Below are positions 7,755-15,087 of a stretch of 20,967 nucleotides of DNA, piece by piece. The position numbers and the translations under genes were made by a program. The stretch is from Oscillospiraceae bacterium (GTDB lineage: Bacteria > Bacillota > Clostridia > Oscillospirales > Oscillospiraceae). The stretch spans positions 1 through 20,967 of the forward strand of contig JAFQDY010000228.1 in NCBI GenBank assembly GCA_017399325.1. Direction: 5' to 3'. The notes below the pieces were generated by a model. That model made no database searches and had not been told where the DNA came from. It saw only the letters and a list, made by a program, of their open reading frames with translations. Position 1 is the stretch's first letter; each line of letters begins with the position of its first letter.

Positions 7755-8165
7755 ATGATTCAAGTCATTATGGGCCTGAAAGGCTCCGGTAAAACCAAGA
7801 AATTGATTGCCGCCATCAACGAGACCGTTGCCAACGCGCAGGGCGATGTTGTGTGCATCGAGTATGGCAATCAGTTGACATATGATATTACTTATCGCGT
7901 CCGTCTGGTCAGCACCAAGGAATACGGCATCAACAATGCGGACAAGTTGAAGGGCCTGCTCAGCGGCCTGCACGCCGGTAATTTCGACATTACCAACGTG
8001 TTTATCGACAACCTGTACAAGACCATCGGCACCGACCGGGCCGTGGGCGAAGAATTCATTCTGTGGTGCGCAGAGTTTGCCAAGGCAAACAATATGAACA
8101 TCACCCTGACCGTCTCCGACGATGCCGCTCAGGCCTCCGAGGCTGTTAAGGCTTATCTGGTATAA
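7755..8165 (+). CDS. Small P-loop protein, conserved in Clostridia, function unknown
   Basis: 136 residues from the ATG at 7755, placed by AAAGGAGGAAT immediately upstream and by the promoter at 7683-7711, which overlaps any earlier start. Seen: a Walker A motif at the very N-terminus (GLKGSGKT, 7-14) after one beta strand (IQVIM); a Walker-B-like strand VFID (82-85); and a third hydrophobic strand NITLTVSDD (115-123). No zinc site, membrane segment or added domain. The protein is near the minimal size for a nucleotide-binding fold. I recall such proteins in clostridial genomes, sometimes loosely labelled PilT-like, but nothing here links it to pili. Monocistronic, with its own promoter and terminator. 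Confidence 0.8.
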   Translation: MIQVIMGLKGSGKTKKLIAAINETVANAQGDVVCIEYGNQLTYDITYRVRLVSTKEYGINNADKLKGLLSGLHAGNFDITNVFIDNLYKTIGTDRAVGEEFILWCAEFAKANNMNITLTVSDDAAQASEAVKAYLV

Positions 8166-8172
8166 AAAATCA

Positions 8173-8206
8173 AACACCGCTACCAAATCGGTAGCGGTGT
8201 TTTTTG
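8173..8206 (+). terminator. Rho-independent terminator of the P-loop gene
   Basis: A 12-bp perfect stem AACACCGCTACC / GGTAGCGGTGTT with loop AAATC, followed by a T run (8200-8205). Confidence 0.92.
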
Positions 8207-8210
8207 CCCA

Positions 8211-8260
8211 ACGGACGATTCCCACGCCACTTCGTGGCGCGGAACGACAGGGCGTTCCGC
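8211..8260. repeat. Short palindromic repeat, likely kin of the 13619-13703 element
   Basis: Two micro-hairpins: CGCCAC-ttc-GTGGCG and GGAACG-acaggg-CGTTCC. Read on the minus strand it has the frame TGTCgTTcCG...CGTGGgAATC, which parallels GTCATTGCG...CGTGGCAATC at 13619-13653. The two differ in the inner stem, and each is self-complementary. Confidence 0.5.
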
Positions 8261-8304
8261 ATTTTTCTGCCCGTTTTGCCAATACTATTGGCGGAGGGAT
8301 GAAA

Positions 8305-8412
8305 ATGAAAGAAAAAGAAAAGCAGACGCCGGTGCCCTGGGAACTGTGCGACCCCAAACCGCCGGTGATCCAATCGGGCCATATGGAAAACCGTGTGCAG
8401 CACGGCAAATAA
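8305..8412 (+). CDS. Small ORF, 35 residues, unknown function
   Basis: The ORF begins at the second of two close ATGs (8299 and 8305). GGAGGG at 8293-8298 abuts the first ATG but is six bases from the second. The product is highly charged at the start (MKEKEKQ), then VPWELCDPKPPVIQSG, and ends in HGK. It has one cysteine, no membrane segment and no signal peptide. The stop codon overlaps the 5' edge of a strong bidirectional terminator, as for a real transcription unit. No good promoter was found: the 8207-8290 gap holds palindromes and only a TACTAT box at 8283 without a -35 partner. Family not recognised. It could be a genuine small protein or a chance frame. Confidence 0.5.
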   Translation: MKEKEKQTPVPWELCDPKPPVIQSGHMENRVQHGK

Positions 8413-8443
8413 AAAAGCGTGCGGTTTTTGGCCGCACGCTTTT
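8413..8443. terminator. Bidirectional terminator between the small ORF and uraA
   Basis: A 12-bp perfect stem AAAAGCGTGCGG / CCGCACGCTTTT with a 7-base loop. It has A run and T run on opposite flanks, so it can end transcripts from both converging genes. Confidence 0.9.
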
Positions 8444-8457
8444 GCTATGTCTTAAAA

Positions 8458-9801
8458 TTAATCTTCCTTGCCCTTGGACAGGAGCAAATTGGTAATGATG
8501 CCCAGGATCAGAGCGCAGGCGATGGTAGTCAGAGTGACCTCGCCGTTGGCGCCGAAGGCTACGGACAAGCCACCGATGCCGGGGATCAGGATAGAGGAGA
8601 CTACAAACAGATTCTTGCTTGCGTTCAGGTTGACCTGCTGGATCATCTTCAGACCGGAAACAGCGATGAAGCCGTACAGCGCTACGCAAACGCCGCCCAT
8701 TACGCAGTTGGGAATGGAAGCCAGGAAGGTAACGAAGGGACCGAAGAAGGAGATCACGATGCACATAATGGCAGCGGTGGTGATGGTCACAACGGAAGCA
8801 TTACGAGTGATGGCAACGCAGCCCACGGACTCGCCGTAGGTGGTGTTGGGGCAGCCGCCAAACAAAGCGCCTGCGATGGAGCCAACGCCGTCACCCAGCA
8901 GGGTGCGATGCAGGCCGGGCTCTTCCAGCAGATCGGAGCCGATGATGGAAGAAAGGTTCTTGTGGTCAGCGATATGCTCGGCAAAAACCACGAAGGCAAC
9001 GGGAACATAAGCAACTGCGACGGTTGCAATGAAGGAGCCGTCGATGTCCTTAACACCCTTCATAGCCTCGACGAAACTGAAATCGGGAACAGCAAAGATG
9101 GTCATATCCTTGAATGCAGCGAAGTTGATGACCTGCAGAGCCATATTGTCGGTAGCGATGCCGATGACAGTGAAGATAGCGGCAACGATATAGCCGACCA
9201 AAATACCCAGAACAAAAGGAACCAACTTCGCCATCTTCTTGCCGTAGACGGAGATAACAAAGATAGACAGAAGTGTGATGATGCCGATGATCAAGGTGAC
9301 ATAGGGGCTGGCAACGGAAACGCCGTCAACCAAAACCTTGCCGACCTTCAGGTCGTTCACGGCGTTTACAGCCAGAGAAAGACCGATCAGAGCAACGGTG
9401 GGTCCGATAACAACGGGGGGCATCAACTTGGAGATCCACTTAACGCCGACCAGTTTCACAACGATGGCAATAACCACGTATACCAAGCCAGCAAAGATCG
9501 CGCCGATGATCAAACCTGCATAACCGGCGGAAGCGGAAGCAGCGCCTGCGAAAGCGGCGAACATAGAGTTAATGAAAGCGAAAGAAGAACCCAGGAATAC
9601 GGGACTTCTGAACTTGGTGAACAACTGATAAACAATTGTACCAACACCAGCGCCAAACAAAGCGGCGGACTGGCTCATGCCGTTGCCGATGATAGCGGGT
9701 ACGGCGATGGTTGCAGCCAAAATCGCCAGAACCTGCTGCAATGCGAACAGCAGCATCTGACCGAATTTCGGCTTGTCTTTGATGCCATAGATCAAATTCA
9801 T
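8458..9801 (-). CDS. uraA: Uracil permease, NCS2 family (UraA/PyrP type)
   Basis: 447 residues. A nucleobase transporter of the NCS2 (nucleobase-ascorbate) family in the cytoplasmic membrane, which brings in uracil by proton symport. Seen: about 12-14 hydrophobic segments; the N-terminal QQVLAILAATIAVP; a GSSFAF strand (71-76); PPVVIGPTVALIGLSLA (128-144), the typical TM5 signature; FAEHIADH (273-280) with E275; and the half-helix PNTTYGESVG (318-327) with E324. The two glutamates match the substrate-binding acids of E. coli UraA. The ATG at 9801 follows GGAGGAAAAG; frame upstream of it lies in the leader and is not translated. It has its own promoter and a structured leader. Xanthine specificity is possible, but the TM8/TM10 motifs favour uracil. 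Confidence 0.9.
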   Translation of the reverse strand: MNLIYGIKDKPKFGQMLLFALQQVLAILAATIAVPAIIGNGMSQSAALFGAGVGTIVYQLFTKFRSPVFLGSSFAFINSMFAAFAGAASASAGYAGLIIGAIFAGLVYVVIAIVVKLVGVKWISKLMPPVVIGPTVALIGLSLAVNAVNDLKVGKVLVDGVSVASPYVTLIIGIITLLSIFVISVYGKKMAKLVPFVLGILVGYIVAAIFTVIGIATDNMALQVINFAAFKDMTIFAVPDFSFVEAMKGVKDIDGSFIATVAVAYVPVAFVVFAEHIADHKNLSSIIGSDLLEEPGLHRTLLGDGVGSIAGALFGGCPNTTYGESVGCVAITRNASVVTITTAAIMCIVISFFGPFVTFLASIPNCVMGGVCVALYGFIAVSGLKMIQQVNLNASKNLFVVSSILIPGIGGLSVAFGANGEVTLTTIACALILGIITNLLLSKGKED

Positions 9802-9892
9802 ATCTTTTCCTCCAAAAATGTTGTGAATTTGCAATCCAAAAAGGGAAAACCGCAGGTTTTCACCAAGAATTTGGACTCGCCTTCCGCTTCTT
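9802..9892 (-). promoter_or_regulatory. uraA 5' leader with terminator-like hairpin
   Basis: Read on the minus strand, a perfect GAAAACC-TGC-GGTTTTC hairpin (9861-9845) is followed by CC and five T, 35 bases before the uraA ribosome site. An upstream TCCAAA (9875-9870) can pair with TTTGGA (9840-9835) just past the hairpin, giving a competing fold. The PyrR-binding loop consensus was not recognised. Attenuation of a pyrimidine gene is plausible but unproven. Confidence 0.4.
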
Positions 9893-9921
9893 AGTATACT
9901 GCTTTTTTGTCGAAAAAGCAA
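9893..9921 (-). promoter_or_regulatory. uraA: uraA promoter
   Basis: Minus strand TTGCTT (9921-9916), 17-bp spacer, TATACT (9898-9893). The predicted transcript would have a leader of about 85 bases. Confidence 0.65.
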
Positions 9922-9959
9922 GAAAAATATACCAAAACCCGGCAGTAAAATTACGGCCC

Positions 9960-10255
9960 GGCCGCAACGTTCCCTTTTTAGTTTGTCGGCAAATTTGTAT
10001 TGCTATTCCCGGCAACAGTTGGCAATAAAAAAGCAAAAAACAAAGTGCAAAAAGCAAAATCGTAGGGACGACAATCGGTCGTCCGCGGGCGAACACAGTT
10101 CGCCCCTACAGATTTCTTATGAATTCTTATGAAACCTCCCGGATGCCTTGTAGGGGACGGCCCCTTGGACGTCCCGCAACAAACCGGCTGTCAAGGGCGC
10201 CAGCCCCTACAAATTTTCAATTCTCAACTCTCAATTCTTAATTCTCAATTTTATG
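9960..10255. repeat. GTAGGG-type palindrome array and AT-rich repeat between uraA and nfnB
   Basis: No gene. One complete composite palindrome lies at 10062-10109: outer arms GTAGGG / CCCTAC, with inner hairpins GGACGAC-aatcg-GTCGTCC (10066-10084) and GGGCGAA-cacag-TTCGCCC (10087-10105). A second unit of the family follows at about 10150-10210 after a spacer shared with 4210-4334. The block ends in an imperfect (c/t)aattctcaa tract at 10218-10250. Its other end has a gcaaaaaacaaagtgcaaa tract at about 10033-10055. Confidence 0.75.
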
Positions 10256-10274
10256 TTGTGTCGGCGGAACGACA

Positions 10275-10302
10275 AACGACCCCCTCGGAAGAGGGGGTCG
10301 TT
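10275..10302 (-). terminator. Terminator downstream of nfnB
   Basis: A 12-bp stem AACGACCCCCTC / GAGGGGGTCGTT with a four-base loop, just after the nfnB stop on the minus strand. The following tract (TTTGTCGTT) is only weakly T-rich. Confidence 0.75.
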
Positions 10303-10318
10303 GGGGAATCGAAACGGT

Positions 10319-11704
10319 TTATTTGTTCTTCAGGTATTCGTCAATGGCGGCGGCGGCCTTCTTGCCTGCGCCCATTGCCAGAATAACGGTTGCTGCGCCG
10401 GTGACCGCGTCACCGCCGGCGAACACGCCGTCGCGGGTGGTCATTTCCTGTTCGTTAACGATCAGGCAGCCTTTCCGGTTGGTGTCAAGACCCGGGGTAG
10501 TGGAACGGATCAGGGGGTTGGGGCTTGTGCCCAAACTCATAATGACGGTGTCCACATCCAGAACGAATTCACTGCCGGGTACTTCGATGGGACGGCGGCG
10601 GCCGGAAGCATCGGGCTCACCCAGTTCCATACGGATGCAGGTCATACCGCAGACCCGGCCGTTCTCGTCGCCCAAAATCTCGGTGGGGTTGCACAGAGTC
10701 TTGAACTCGATGCCCTCTTCCTTGGCGTGGTGCTGTTCTTCCAGACGGGCAGGCATTTCGGCTTCGCCGCGGCGATAGACAACATAGACCTTTTCAGCGC
10801 CCAGACGCATAGCGCAGCGGGCGGCGTCCATAGCCACGTTACCGCCGCCAACAACGGCAACGGCCTTGGACTTGACCACGGGGGTGTCGTACTCATCGTC
10901 GTAAGCCTTCATCAGGTTGGTGCGGGTCAGGTACTCGTTGGCGGACATAACACCCTTGAGGGCCTCGCCGGGAATGTTCATAAACATAGGCAGACCTGCG
11001 CCGGAGCCTACAAAAATGGACTGATAACCCATTTCGAACAACTCGTCGATGGTGAGCACTCTGCCGATGACCATATTGGTCATCACATTGACGCCCTGGG
11101 CCTGCAACTTGGTCACTTCATTGGCAACGATGGCCTTGGGCAGACGGAATTCGGGGATGCCGTAAACCAAAACGCCGCCAGCGGTGTGCAGAGCCTCGAA
11201 CATGGTCACCTCATAGCCGCGCTTTGCCAGATCGGAAGCGCAGGTCAGGCCGGCAGGGCCGGAGCCTACAACGGCCACTTTCTTGCCGTTGGATGCCACT
11301 TTTTCCGGCATTGCGTTGATGTTCTCCCGATACCAGTCAGCAACGAAGCGCTCCAGCCGGCCGATGGCAACAGGCTCGCCCTTAATGCCGCGGACACACT
11401 TTGCTTCGCACTGGGTCTCCTGGGGACAGACGCGGCCGGACAATGCAGGCAGGGCGTTGGTGGAGGTGATGATCTCATAGGCGGCCTTGAAGTCGCCTTC
11501 CTGTACTTTCTTGATGAACTCGGGGATCCGCACGTTAACGGGGCAGCCCTCCACGCACTTGGGGTTCTTGCAGCCCAAGCAGCGGTTGGCCTCTTCGATG
11601 GCCATTTCGGCGGTGTAACCTAAGGTGACTTCCTTAAAATTCCGGGCGCGAACCTTGGGGTCCTGCTCAGGCATAGGGGTCTTGGTTAATGTCATATTTG
11701 CCAT
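10319..11704 (-). CDS. nfnB: NADH-dependent reduced ferredoxin:NADP+ oxidoreductase, large subunit NfnB (GltD-like flavoprotein)
   Basis: 461 residues, matching the usual NfnB/SudA length. With NfnA it forms a cytoplasmic electron-bifurcating transhydrogenase that couples NADPH, NAD+ and ferredoxin. Seen: N-terminal iron-sulfur ligands C42xxC45, C50, C54 (CLGCKNPKCVEGCP) and C93, C99, C103 (RVCPQETQCEAKC); FAD-binding GSGPAG (147-152); a second Rossmann motif VVGGGNVAMD (285-293) with the YRRGEAEMPAR segment (310-320) that contacts NADP(H); and a C-terminal GDAVTGAATVILAMGAGK flavin motif. The start codon follows GGAGGAG, which lies in the 13-base gap after nfnA. The family is often mislabelled glutamate synthase small subunit or sulfide dehydrogenase. 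The neighbouring small subunit makes Nfn the best call. Confidence 0.9.
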   Translation of the reverse strand: MANMTLTKTPMPEQDPKVRARNFKEVTLGYTAEMAIEEANRCLGCKNPKCVEGCPVNVRIPEFIKKVQEGDFKAAYEIITSTNALPALSGRVCPQETQCEAKCVRGIKGEPVAIGRLERFVADWYRENINAMPEKVASNGKKVAVVGSGPAGLTCASDLAKRGYEVTMFEALHTAGGVLVYGIPEFRLPKAIVANEVTKLQAQGVNVMTNMVIGRVLTIDELFEMGYQSIFVGSGAGLPMFMNIPGEALKGVMSANEYLTRTNLMKAYDDEYDTPVVKSKAVAVVGGGNVAMDAARCAMRLGAEKVYVVYRRGEAEMPARLEEQHHAKEEGIEFKTLCNPTEILGDENGRVCGMTCIRMELGEPDASGRRRPIEVPGSEFVLDVDTVIMSLGTSPNPLIRSTTPGLDTNRKGCLIVNEQEMTTRDGVFAGGDAVTGAATVILAMGAGKKAAAAIDEYLKNK

Positions 11705-11717
11705 TTTTCTCTCCTCC

Positions 11718-12572
11718 TTACTTGATCAGGTCCTTGCCCATTTTTTCAATGCGGCAGGCGTGTTTTTCGGTAACCTCGGCTTCCCGGCCACGGTAAATGC
11801 TGTTGCGGTTCATCAGTTCGGCAAAGTCCACCTTGTGGCCGTCAAACTCAGGGCCGTCCACGCAGGCAAACTTCACTTCGCCGCCAACGGTAACGCGGCA
11901 GCCGCCGCACATACCGGTGCCGTCCACCATGATGGGGTTCAGGGATACGGAAGTGTGGGTGCCGAAAGGCTCGGTGGTCTTGCAGACGAACTTCATCATG
12001 GGGATAGGTCCGATGGCCAGAACTTCGTCAAATTGCTCGCCCTTTTCCAGCAGTTCCTGCAGGGCGACAGTGACCAAACCGTGGCGGCCGTAAGAACCGT
12101 CGTCGGTCATCAGAATAAAGTTGTCAGCAACAGCCTTGAATTCTTCTTCCAAAATCACGATGTCCTTGCTGCGGAAGCCAACGATTACGGTGACTTCTGC
12201 GCCGGCTTCCTTAAAGGCCTTGGCAGAGGGCAGGGCAATGGCGCAGCCTACGCCGCCGCCGACCACGCAAACTTTCTTCTTGCCTTCCACGGGGGTGGGC
12301 TTGCCCAAAGGACCTACGAAGTCCTGAATGTAGTCGCCTTCATTCAGCGCGCCCAAAGCGGTGGTGGCAAAGCCGACCTTCTGGAAAATGATGGTGACAG
12401 TACCCTTTTCCCGGTCGTAACCGGCGATGGTCAGAGGCACCCGCTCACCCTTGTCGTCAATACGGAAGATAATGAACTGACCGGCCTTTGCCTTCTTGGC
12501 AATAAACGGTGCTTCGATGTCCATCAAAGTTACGCTGGCATTGAGTTCTCGCTTGTGTACGATCTTAAACAT
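11718..12572 (-). CDS. nfnA: Ferredoxin-NADP+ reductase-like small subunit NfnA
   Basis: 284 residues. This is the small subunit of Nfn, and it carries FAD and a [2Fe-2S] cluster and takes electrons to or from NAD(H). Seen: a ferredoxin-reductase beta barrel (1-95) with the flavin motif RVPLTIAGYD (44-53); an NAD-binding Rossmann motif VVGGGVGCAIALP (103-115); and the C-terminal cluster motif with D217, C222, C225 and C237 (DGTGMCGGC...C), as in NfnA/PyrK/SudB proteins. GGAG eight bases upstream sets the start. It is 34 bases after the lipoprotein stop and 13 before nfnB. PyrK is excluded by the partner and by the cluster pattern; the sulfide dehydrogenase beta subunit is the same family. Confidence 0.9.
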   Translation of the reverse strand: MFKIVHKRELNASVTLMDIEAPFIAKKAKAGQFIIFRIDDKGERVPLTIAGYDREKGTVTIIFQKVGFATTALGALNEGDYIQDFVGPLGKPTPVEGKKKVCVVGGGVGCAIALPSAKAFKEAGAEVTVIVGFRSKDIVILEEEFKAVADNFILMTDDGSYGRHGLVTVALQELLEKGEQFDEVLAIGPIPMMKFVCKTTEPFGTHTSVSLNPIMVDGTGMCGGCRVTVGGEVKFACVDGPEFDGHKVDFAELMNRNSIYRGREAEVTEKHACRIEKMGKDLIK

Positions 12573-12606
12573 AACGCTCTCCTATCCTTTTACTTTATTT
12601 GGAATT

Positions 12607-13080
12607 TTAACGGTTGTGGGAAATACTGTTTAATATGCTCTGAATATCCGCGTTGTTTTCCGCGGCATTTTCGCTGGGACAGTAACATTGGATGATCCAA
12701 AAGTTGGTTTCGCCCTCTGTTGTGGCGGTGGTGTAGGTATAAGGGGTTTCGCCAACGGTGGCCTCGTAGGTGAAAACGAAGCCGTAATCGGTGGGGGTGG
12801 GGGCGCAGGTCAACTTATTGGAGGAGATCACATAGTCGGTGAATTCTTCCAAAGTCATATCCACCAGCCCGGCCTTTTCTTCCGCAAGGCCTTTCACGAT
12901 CAAAGTGGTGCGGCCGCAATACAGGTCTGCATCCTCTGCATAACTTTCCTGGGACAAGTCCATAAAGTCAGCAGGCAGCGCCAAAGACAGGTCCTTGCAG
13001 CGAACGGTATTGCCGCCGGCAGAACAGCCGGTGAGTTGACATAACACCAACAACGCGCACAGGGCAATTCGCCACTTCAT
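12607..13080 (-). CDS. Putative lipoprotein, function unknown
   Basis: 157 residues. A type II signal peptide with lipobox LTGC (C19) is followed by a mature domain of about 135 residues, predicted to sit on the outer face of the cytoplasmic membrane. The domain begins LSLALPADFMDLS and has a WIIQCYCPSENAAENNADIQSILNSI-type ending. That pattern (a short beta-rich domain with a terminal 'increment then final helix') is common in clostridial lipoproteins of unknown role. Start supported by AAGGAG, which lies inside the end of mscL; only three bases separate the two genes, so translation is probably coupled. Extra cysteines (C28, C55, C91, and two near the end) could pair. Family not identified. 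Confidence 0.8.
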   Translation of the reverse strand: MKWRIALCALLVLCQLTGCSAGGNTVRCKDLSLALPADFMDLSQESYAEDADLYCGRTTLIVKGLAEEKAGLVDMTLEEFTDYVISSNKLTCAPTPTDYGFVFTYEATVGETPYTYTTATTEGETNFWIIQCYCPSENAAENNADIQSILNSISHNR

Positions 13081-13083
13081 GGC

Positions 13084-13575
13084 TTATTTCTCCTTCAGCA
13101 GGTCGCGGATCTCGGTGAGCAGAACTTCCTCAGCGGAGGGCGCGGGAGGGGCGGGCTCTTCCACGGGCGCGGGTTCTTCCGGCTTCTTGCCCAAGTCGGC
13201 CAGTTTGTTTACGATCTTCACGATCCAGAACACCACAAAGGCCAAAATCAGGAAATTGATGATAGCGGAAATGAAATTGCCCACGGTTAGATAGTTATAG
13301 ATGGGCTGGGAGATCTCGTTGCCCAGCTCGTCCACGATCAACTCGTACTTGGTCTCCACCCAAGGCATTTGGGGCAACTTGATCTTGATGTCGCTGAAGT
13401 CAGCGCCGCCAAGGAAGATGTTGACCACGGGCATGATCAGGTCGTTGGTCAGGCTCTTGGTGATGGTGGAGAATGCGCCGCCGATGATAGTACCAACAGC
13501 CAGCGCCATGGCGTTGCCCTTGATGGCAAATTCTTTAAATTCTTCCAGCCACCCGGGTTTCTTCATTTTTTTCAT
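13084..13575 (-). CDS. mscL: Large-conductance mechanosensitive channel MscL
   Basis: 163 residues. It forms a membrane pore that opens under tension to release solutes during osmotic downshock. Seen: an N-terminal amphipathic helix and FKEFAIKGNAMALAVGTIIGGAF (TM1 with the conserved GxxIG spacing); NDLIMPVVNIFLGG at the end of TM1; a periplasmic loop of about 45 residues (60-103), longer than in E. coli; TM2 around 104-124 (FISAIINFLILAFVVFWIVK); a proline/glutamate linker EEPAPVEEPAPPAP; and the C-terminal helix bundle LLTEIRDLLKEK. AGAGAGG upstream of MKKMKK supports the start. It heads a tight cluster with the lipoprotein and nfnAB. Slightly longer than the family norm because of the loop and the Pro/Glu linker. 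Confidence 0.94.
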   Translation of the reverse strand: MKKMKKPGWLEEFKEFAIKGNAMALAVGTIIGGAFSTITKSLTNDLIMPVVNIFLGGADFSDIKIKLPQMPWVETKYELIVDELGNEISQPIYNYLTVGNFISAIINFLILAFVVFWIVKIVNKLADLGKKPEEPAPVEEPAPPAPSAEEVLLTEIRDLLKEK

Positions 13576-13618
13576 ATGTTTTTCCTCTCTTTGTTTGGTT
13601 TACATAATACAACAAACC

Positions 13619-13703
13619 GTCATTGCGAGGAGCCAAAGGCGACGTGGCAATCCCCCGCACAAGATGGGGATCGCTACAGGTGCTGGCGCACCTTCGCGAT
13701 GAC
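13619..13703. repeat. Dispersed palindromic element with imperfect terminal inverted repeats
   Basis: Ends GTCATTGCGAGG and (minus strand) GTCATCGCGAAG form imperfect terminal inverted repeats. Inside are a CGTGGCAATCCCC segment and an AGGTGC-tggc-GCACCT hairpin (13678-13693). It fills most of the serS-mscL gap and encodes nothing. This type of CATTGCGAGG...GCGATGACA repeat is widespread in Firmicutes; the known-family statement is from memory. Confidence 0.65.
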
Positions 13704-13719
13704 AAAATGGTTTACATAA

Positions 13720-15051
13720 TTATTTCTTCTCGATGATCTCCAGACCGCCCAGGTACTTGCGCAGTGCTTCCGGCACGACGATGGAGCCGTCGGAGCGCTG
13801 ATTCTGTTCCACCAGAGCGGGGAAAATACGGGAGGTTGCCAGGCCGGAGCCGTTGAGTGTGTGCAGGAACTCGGGCTTGCCGGTTGCTTCGCGGCGGAAA
13901 CGGATGTTGCCGCGACGGGCCTGATAATCTCTTGCGTTGGACACAGAGGAAACTTCCTTGTAGCCGTCCATAGAGGGAATGAGAATTTCAATGTCGTAAG
14001 TTCTTGCCATAGATGCGGAGCAATCGCCGGCGGCCAACTTCACGGTGCGGAAGTGGAAGCCAAGACCCTCCACCAACTTCTCGGCCTTGGTGACCAATTC
14101 GTCAAAGGCGGCGTCGGAATCTTCCGGCTTGCAGAACTGGAACATCTCCACCTTGTTAAACTGGTGGCCGCGAACCATACCGCGCTCGTCGGCGCGATGG
14201 CTGCCGGCTTCACGACGGAAGCAGGGGGTGTAGGCAAACAGTTTCTTGGGCAAATCGCTTTCTGCGAGAATTTCGTCCCGGTAAATGGAACACAGAGCCG
14301 CCTCAGCGGTGGGCAGCATATAGTGGGTGCGGTCATCGGTGGGGTTGGCGATCTTGTACACCTCGTCAGCAAACTTGGGGAACTGACCGGCGGTCTCACC
14401 GCACTGGTACTCCAGCATATGGGGCGGCAGAATGAAATCGTAGCCGTCCGCGGTGTGGGTGTCGATGAAGTAGTTCAGCAGCGCCCATTCCAACCGGGCG
14501 CCCATACCGGTGTACATCCAGTTGCCGGCGCCGGCCAACTTGACGCCACGGGTGTAGTCAATGAGGCCCAGACCCTCGCACAGGTCAACATGGTGCTTGG
14601 GTTCAAAGTCAAAAGCAGGCTTTTCGCCGATGTAGCGCAGAGGCTGGTTGTTCTCCTTACCGCCGGGGAGCAGGTCCTCGTCGGGCAGGTTGGGCAGGCT
14701 CAGCATGGCTACGCGGAATTCTTCGGACAAAGTCTTCAGCTGGGCGGCATCGTCCTCAATTTCCTTGTCCAGCGCCACGCTCTTGGCGGAGTTTGCGGTA
14801 ATTTGGGCATCCAAAGCGGAGGTATCCTCGCCCTTCTTTTCAGCGCCCTTTTTCTGACCGAACAGTTTGCCGTTTTCTTTGGCCAGTTTGTTCTTTTCGG
14901 CGGTCTTGGTCTCGGTGGTGGTCTTTAAGGAACGGATTTTCTCGTCCAGCACCAAAATCTGGTCAATGATCGCGTCGCAGTCCACTTCTTTGGCCTTAAG
15001 GCCTTTTTTGACTGCATCGGGATTCTCCTTGATTTTGCGAATGTCTAACAT
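13720..15051 (-). CDS. serS: Serine--tRNA ligase
   Basis: 443 residues. It charges tRNA(Ser) with serine in the cytoplasm. Seen: an N-terminal tRNA-binding coiled coil (about 28-112, rich in K, E and A); the class II motif 2 at CFRREAG...RGMVRGHQFNKVEMFQF (277-306); the serine site PTAEAALCSIYRDE (247-260); and motif 3 at LNGSGLATSRIFPALVEQNQ (399-418) followed by VPEALRKYLGG. Some motifs depart from the common bacterial form: YQCGETAGQFPKF replaces the usual GTGQLPKF, PTAEA replaces PTAEV, and SSVSNARDYQARR replaces SSCSNxxDFQARR. They read as the variant SerRS form found in some Clostridia. AAGGAGAG upstream confirms the start. Downstream of the PspC gene by 36 bases. Confidence 0.95.
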   Translation of the reverse strand: MLDIRKIKENPDAVKKGLKAKEVDCDAIIDQILVLDEKIRSLKTTTETKTAEKNKLAKENGKLFGQKKGAEKKGEDTSALDAQITANSAKSVALDKEIEDDAAQLKTLSEEFRVAMLSLPNLPDEDLLPGGKENNQPLRYIGEKPAFDFEPKHHVDLCEGLGLIDYTRGVKLAGAGNWMYTGMGARLEWALLNYFIDTHTADGYDFILPPHMLEYQCGETAGQFPKFADEVYKIANPTDDRTHYMLPTAEAALCSIYRDEILAESDLPKKLFAYTPCFRREAGSHRADERGMVRGHQFNKVEMFQFCKPEDSDAAFDELVTKAEKLVEGLGFHFRTVKLAAGDCSASMARTYDIEILIPSMDGYKEVSSVSNARDYQARRGNIRFRREATGKPEFLHTLNGSGLATSRIFPALVEQNQRSDGSIVVPEALRKYLGGLEIIEKK

Positions 15052-15087
15052 TTCTTAACTCTCCTTTTGTTGGTTAGGTCGTTCTGT

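Noticed and set aside
9802..9892. Known riboswitch or PyrR site in the uraA leader
   Set aside because: No PyrR loop consensus or purine-riboswitch core was recognised; only generic hairpins remain, so no named class is given.
8419..9894. 491-codon frame antisense to uraA
   Set aside because: Gly/Asp/Asn/His-rich shadow of the permease codons; no ribosome site, and it crosses the uraA ribosome site and leader.
10253..11623. 456-codon frame antisense to nfnB
   Set aside because: Shadow frame; the motif-rich nfnB is on the other strand. It also starts within the terminator and repeat region.
13861..14928. 355-codon frame antisense to serS
   Set aside because: Shadow of the serS codons with no recognisable domain or ribosome site.
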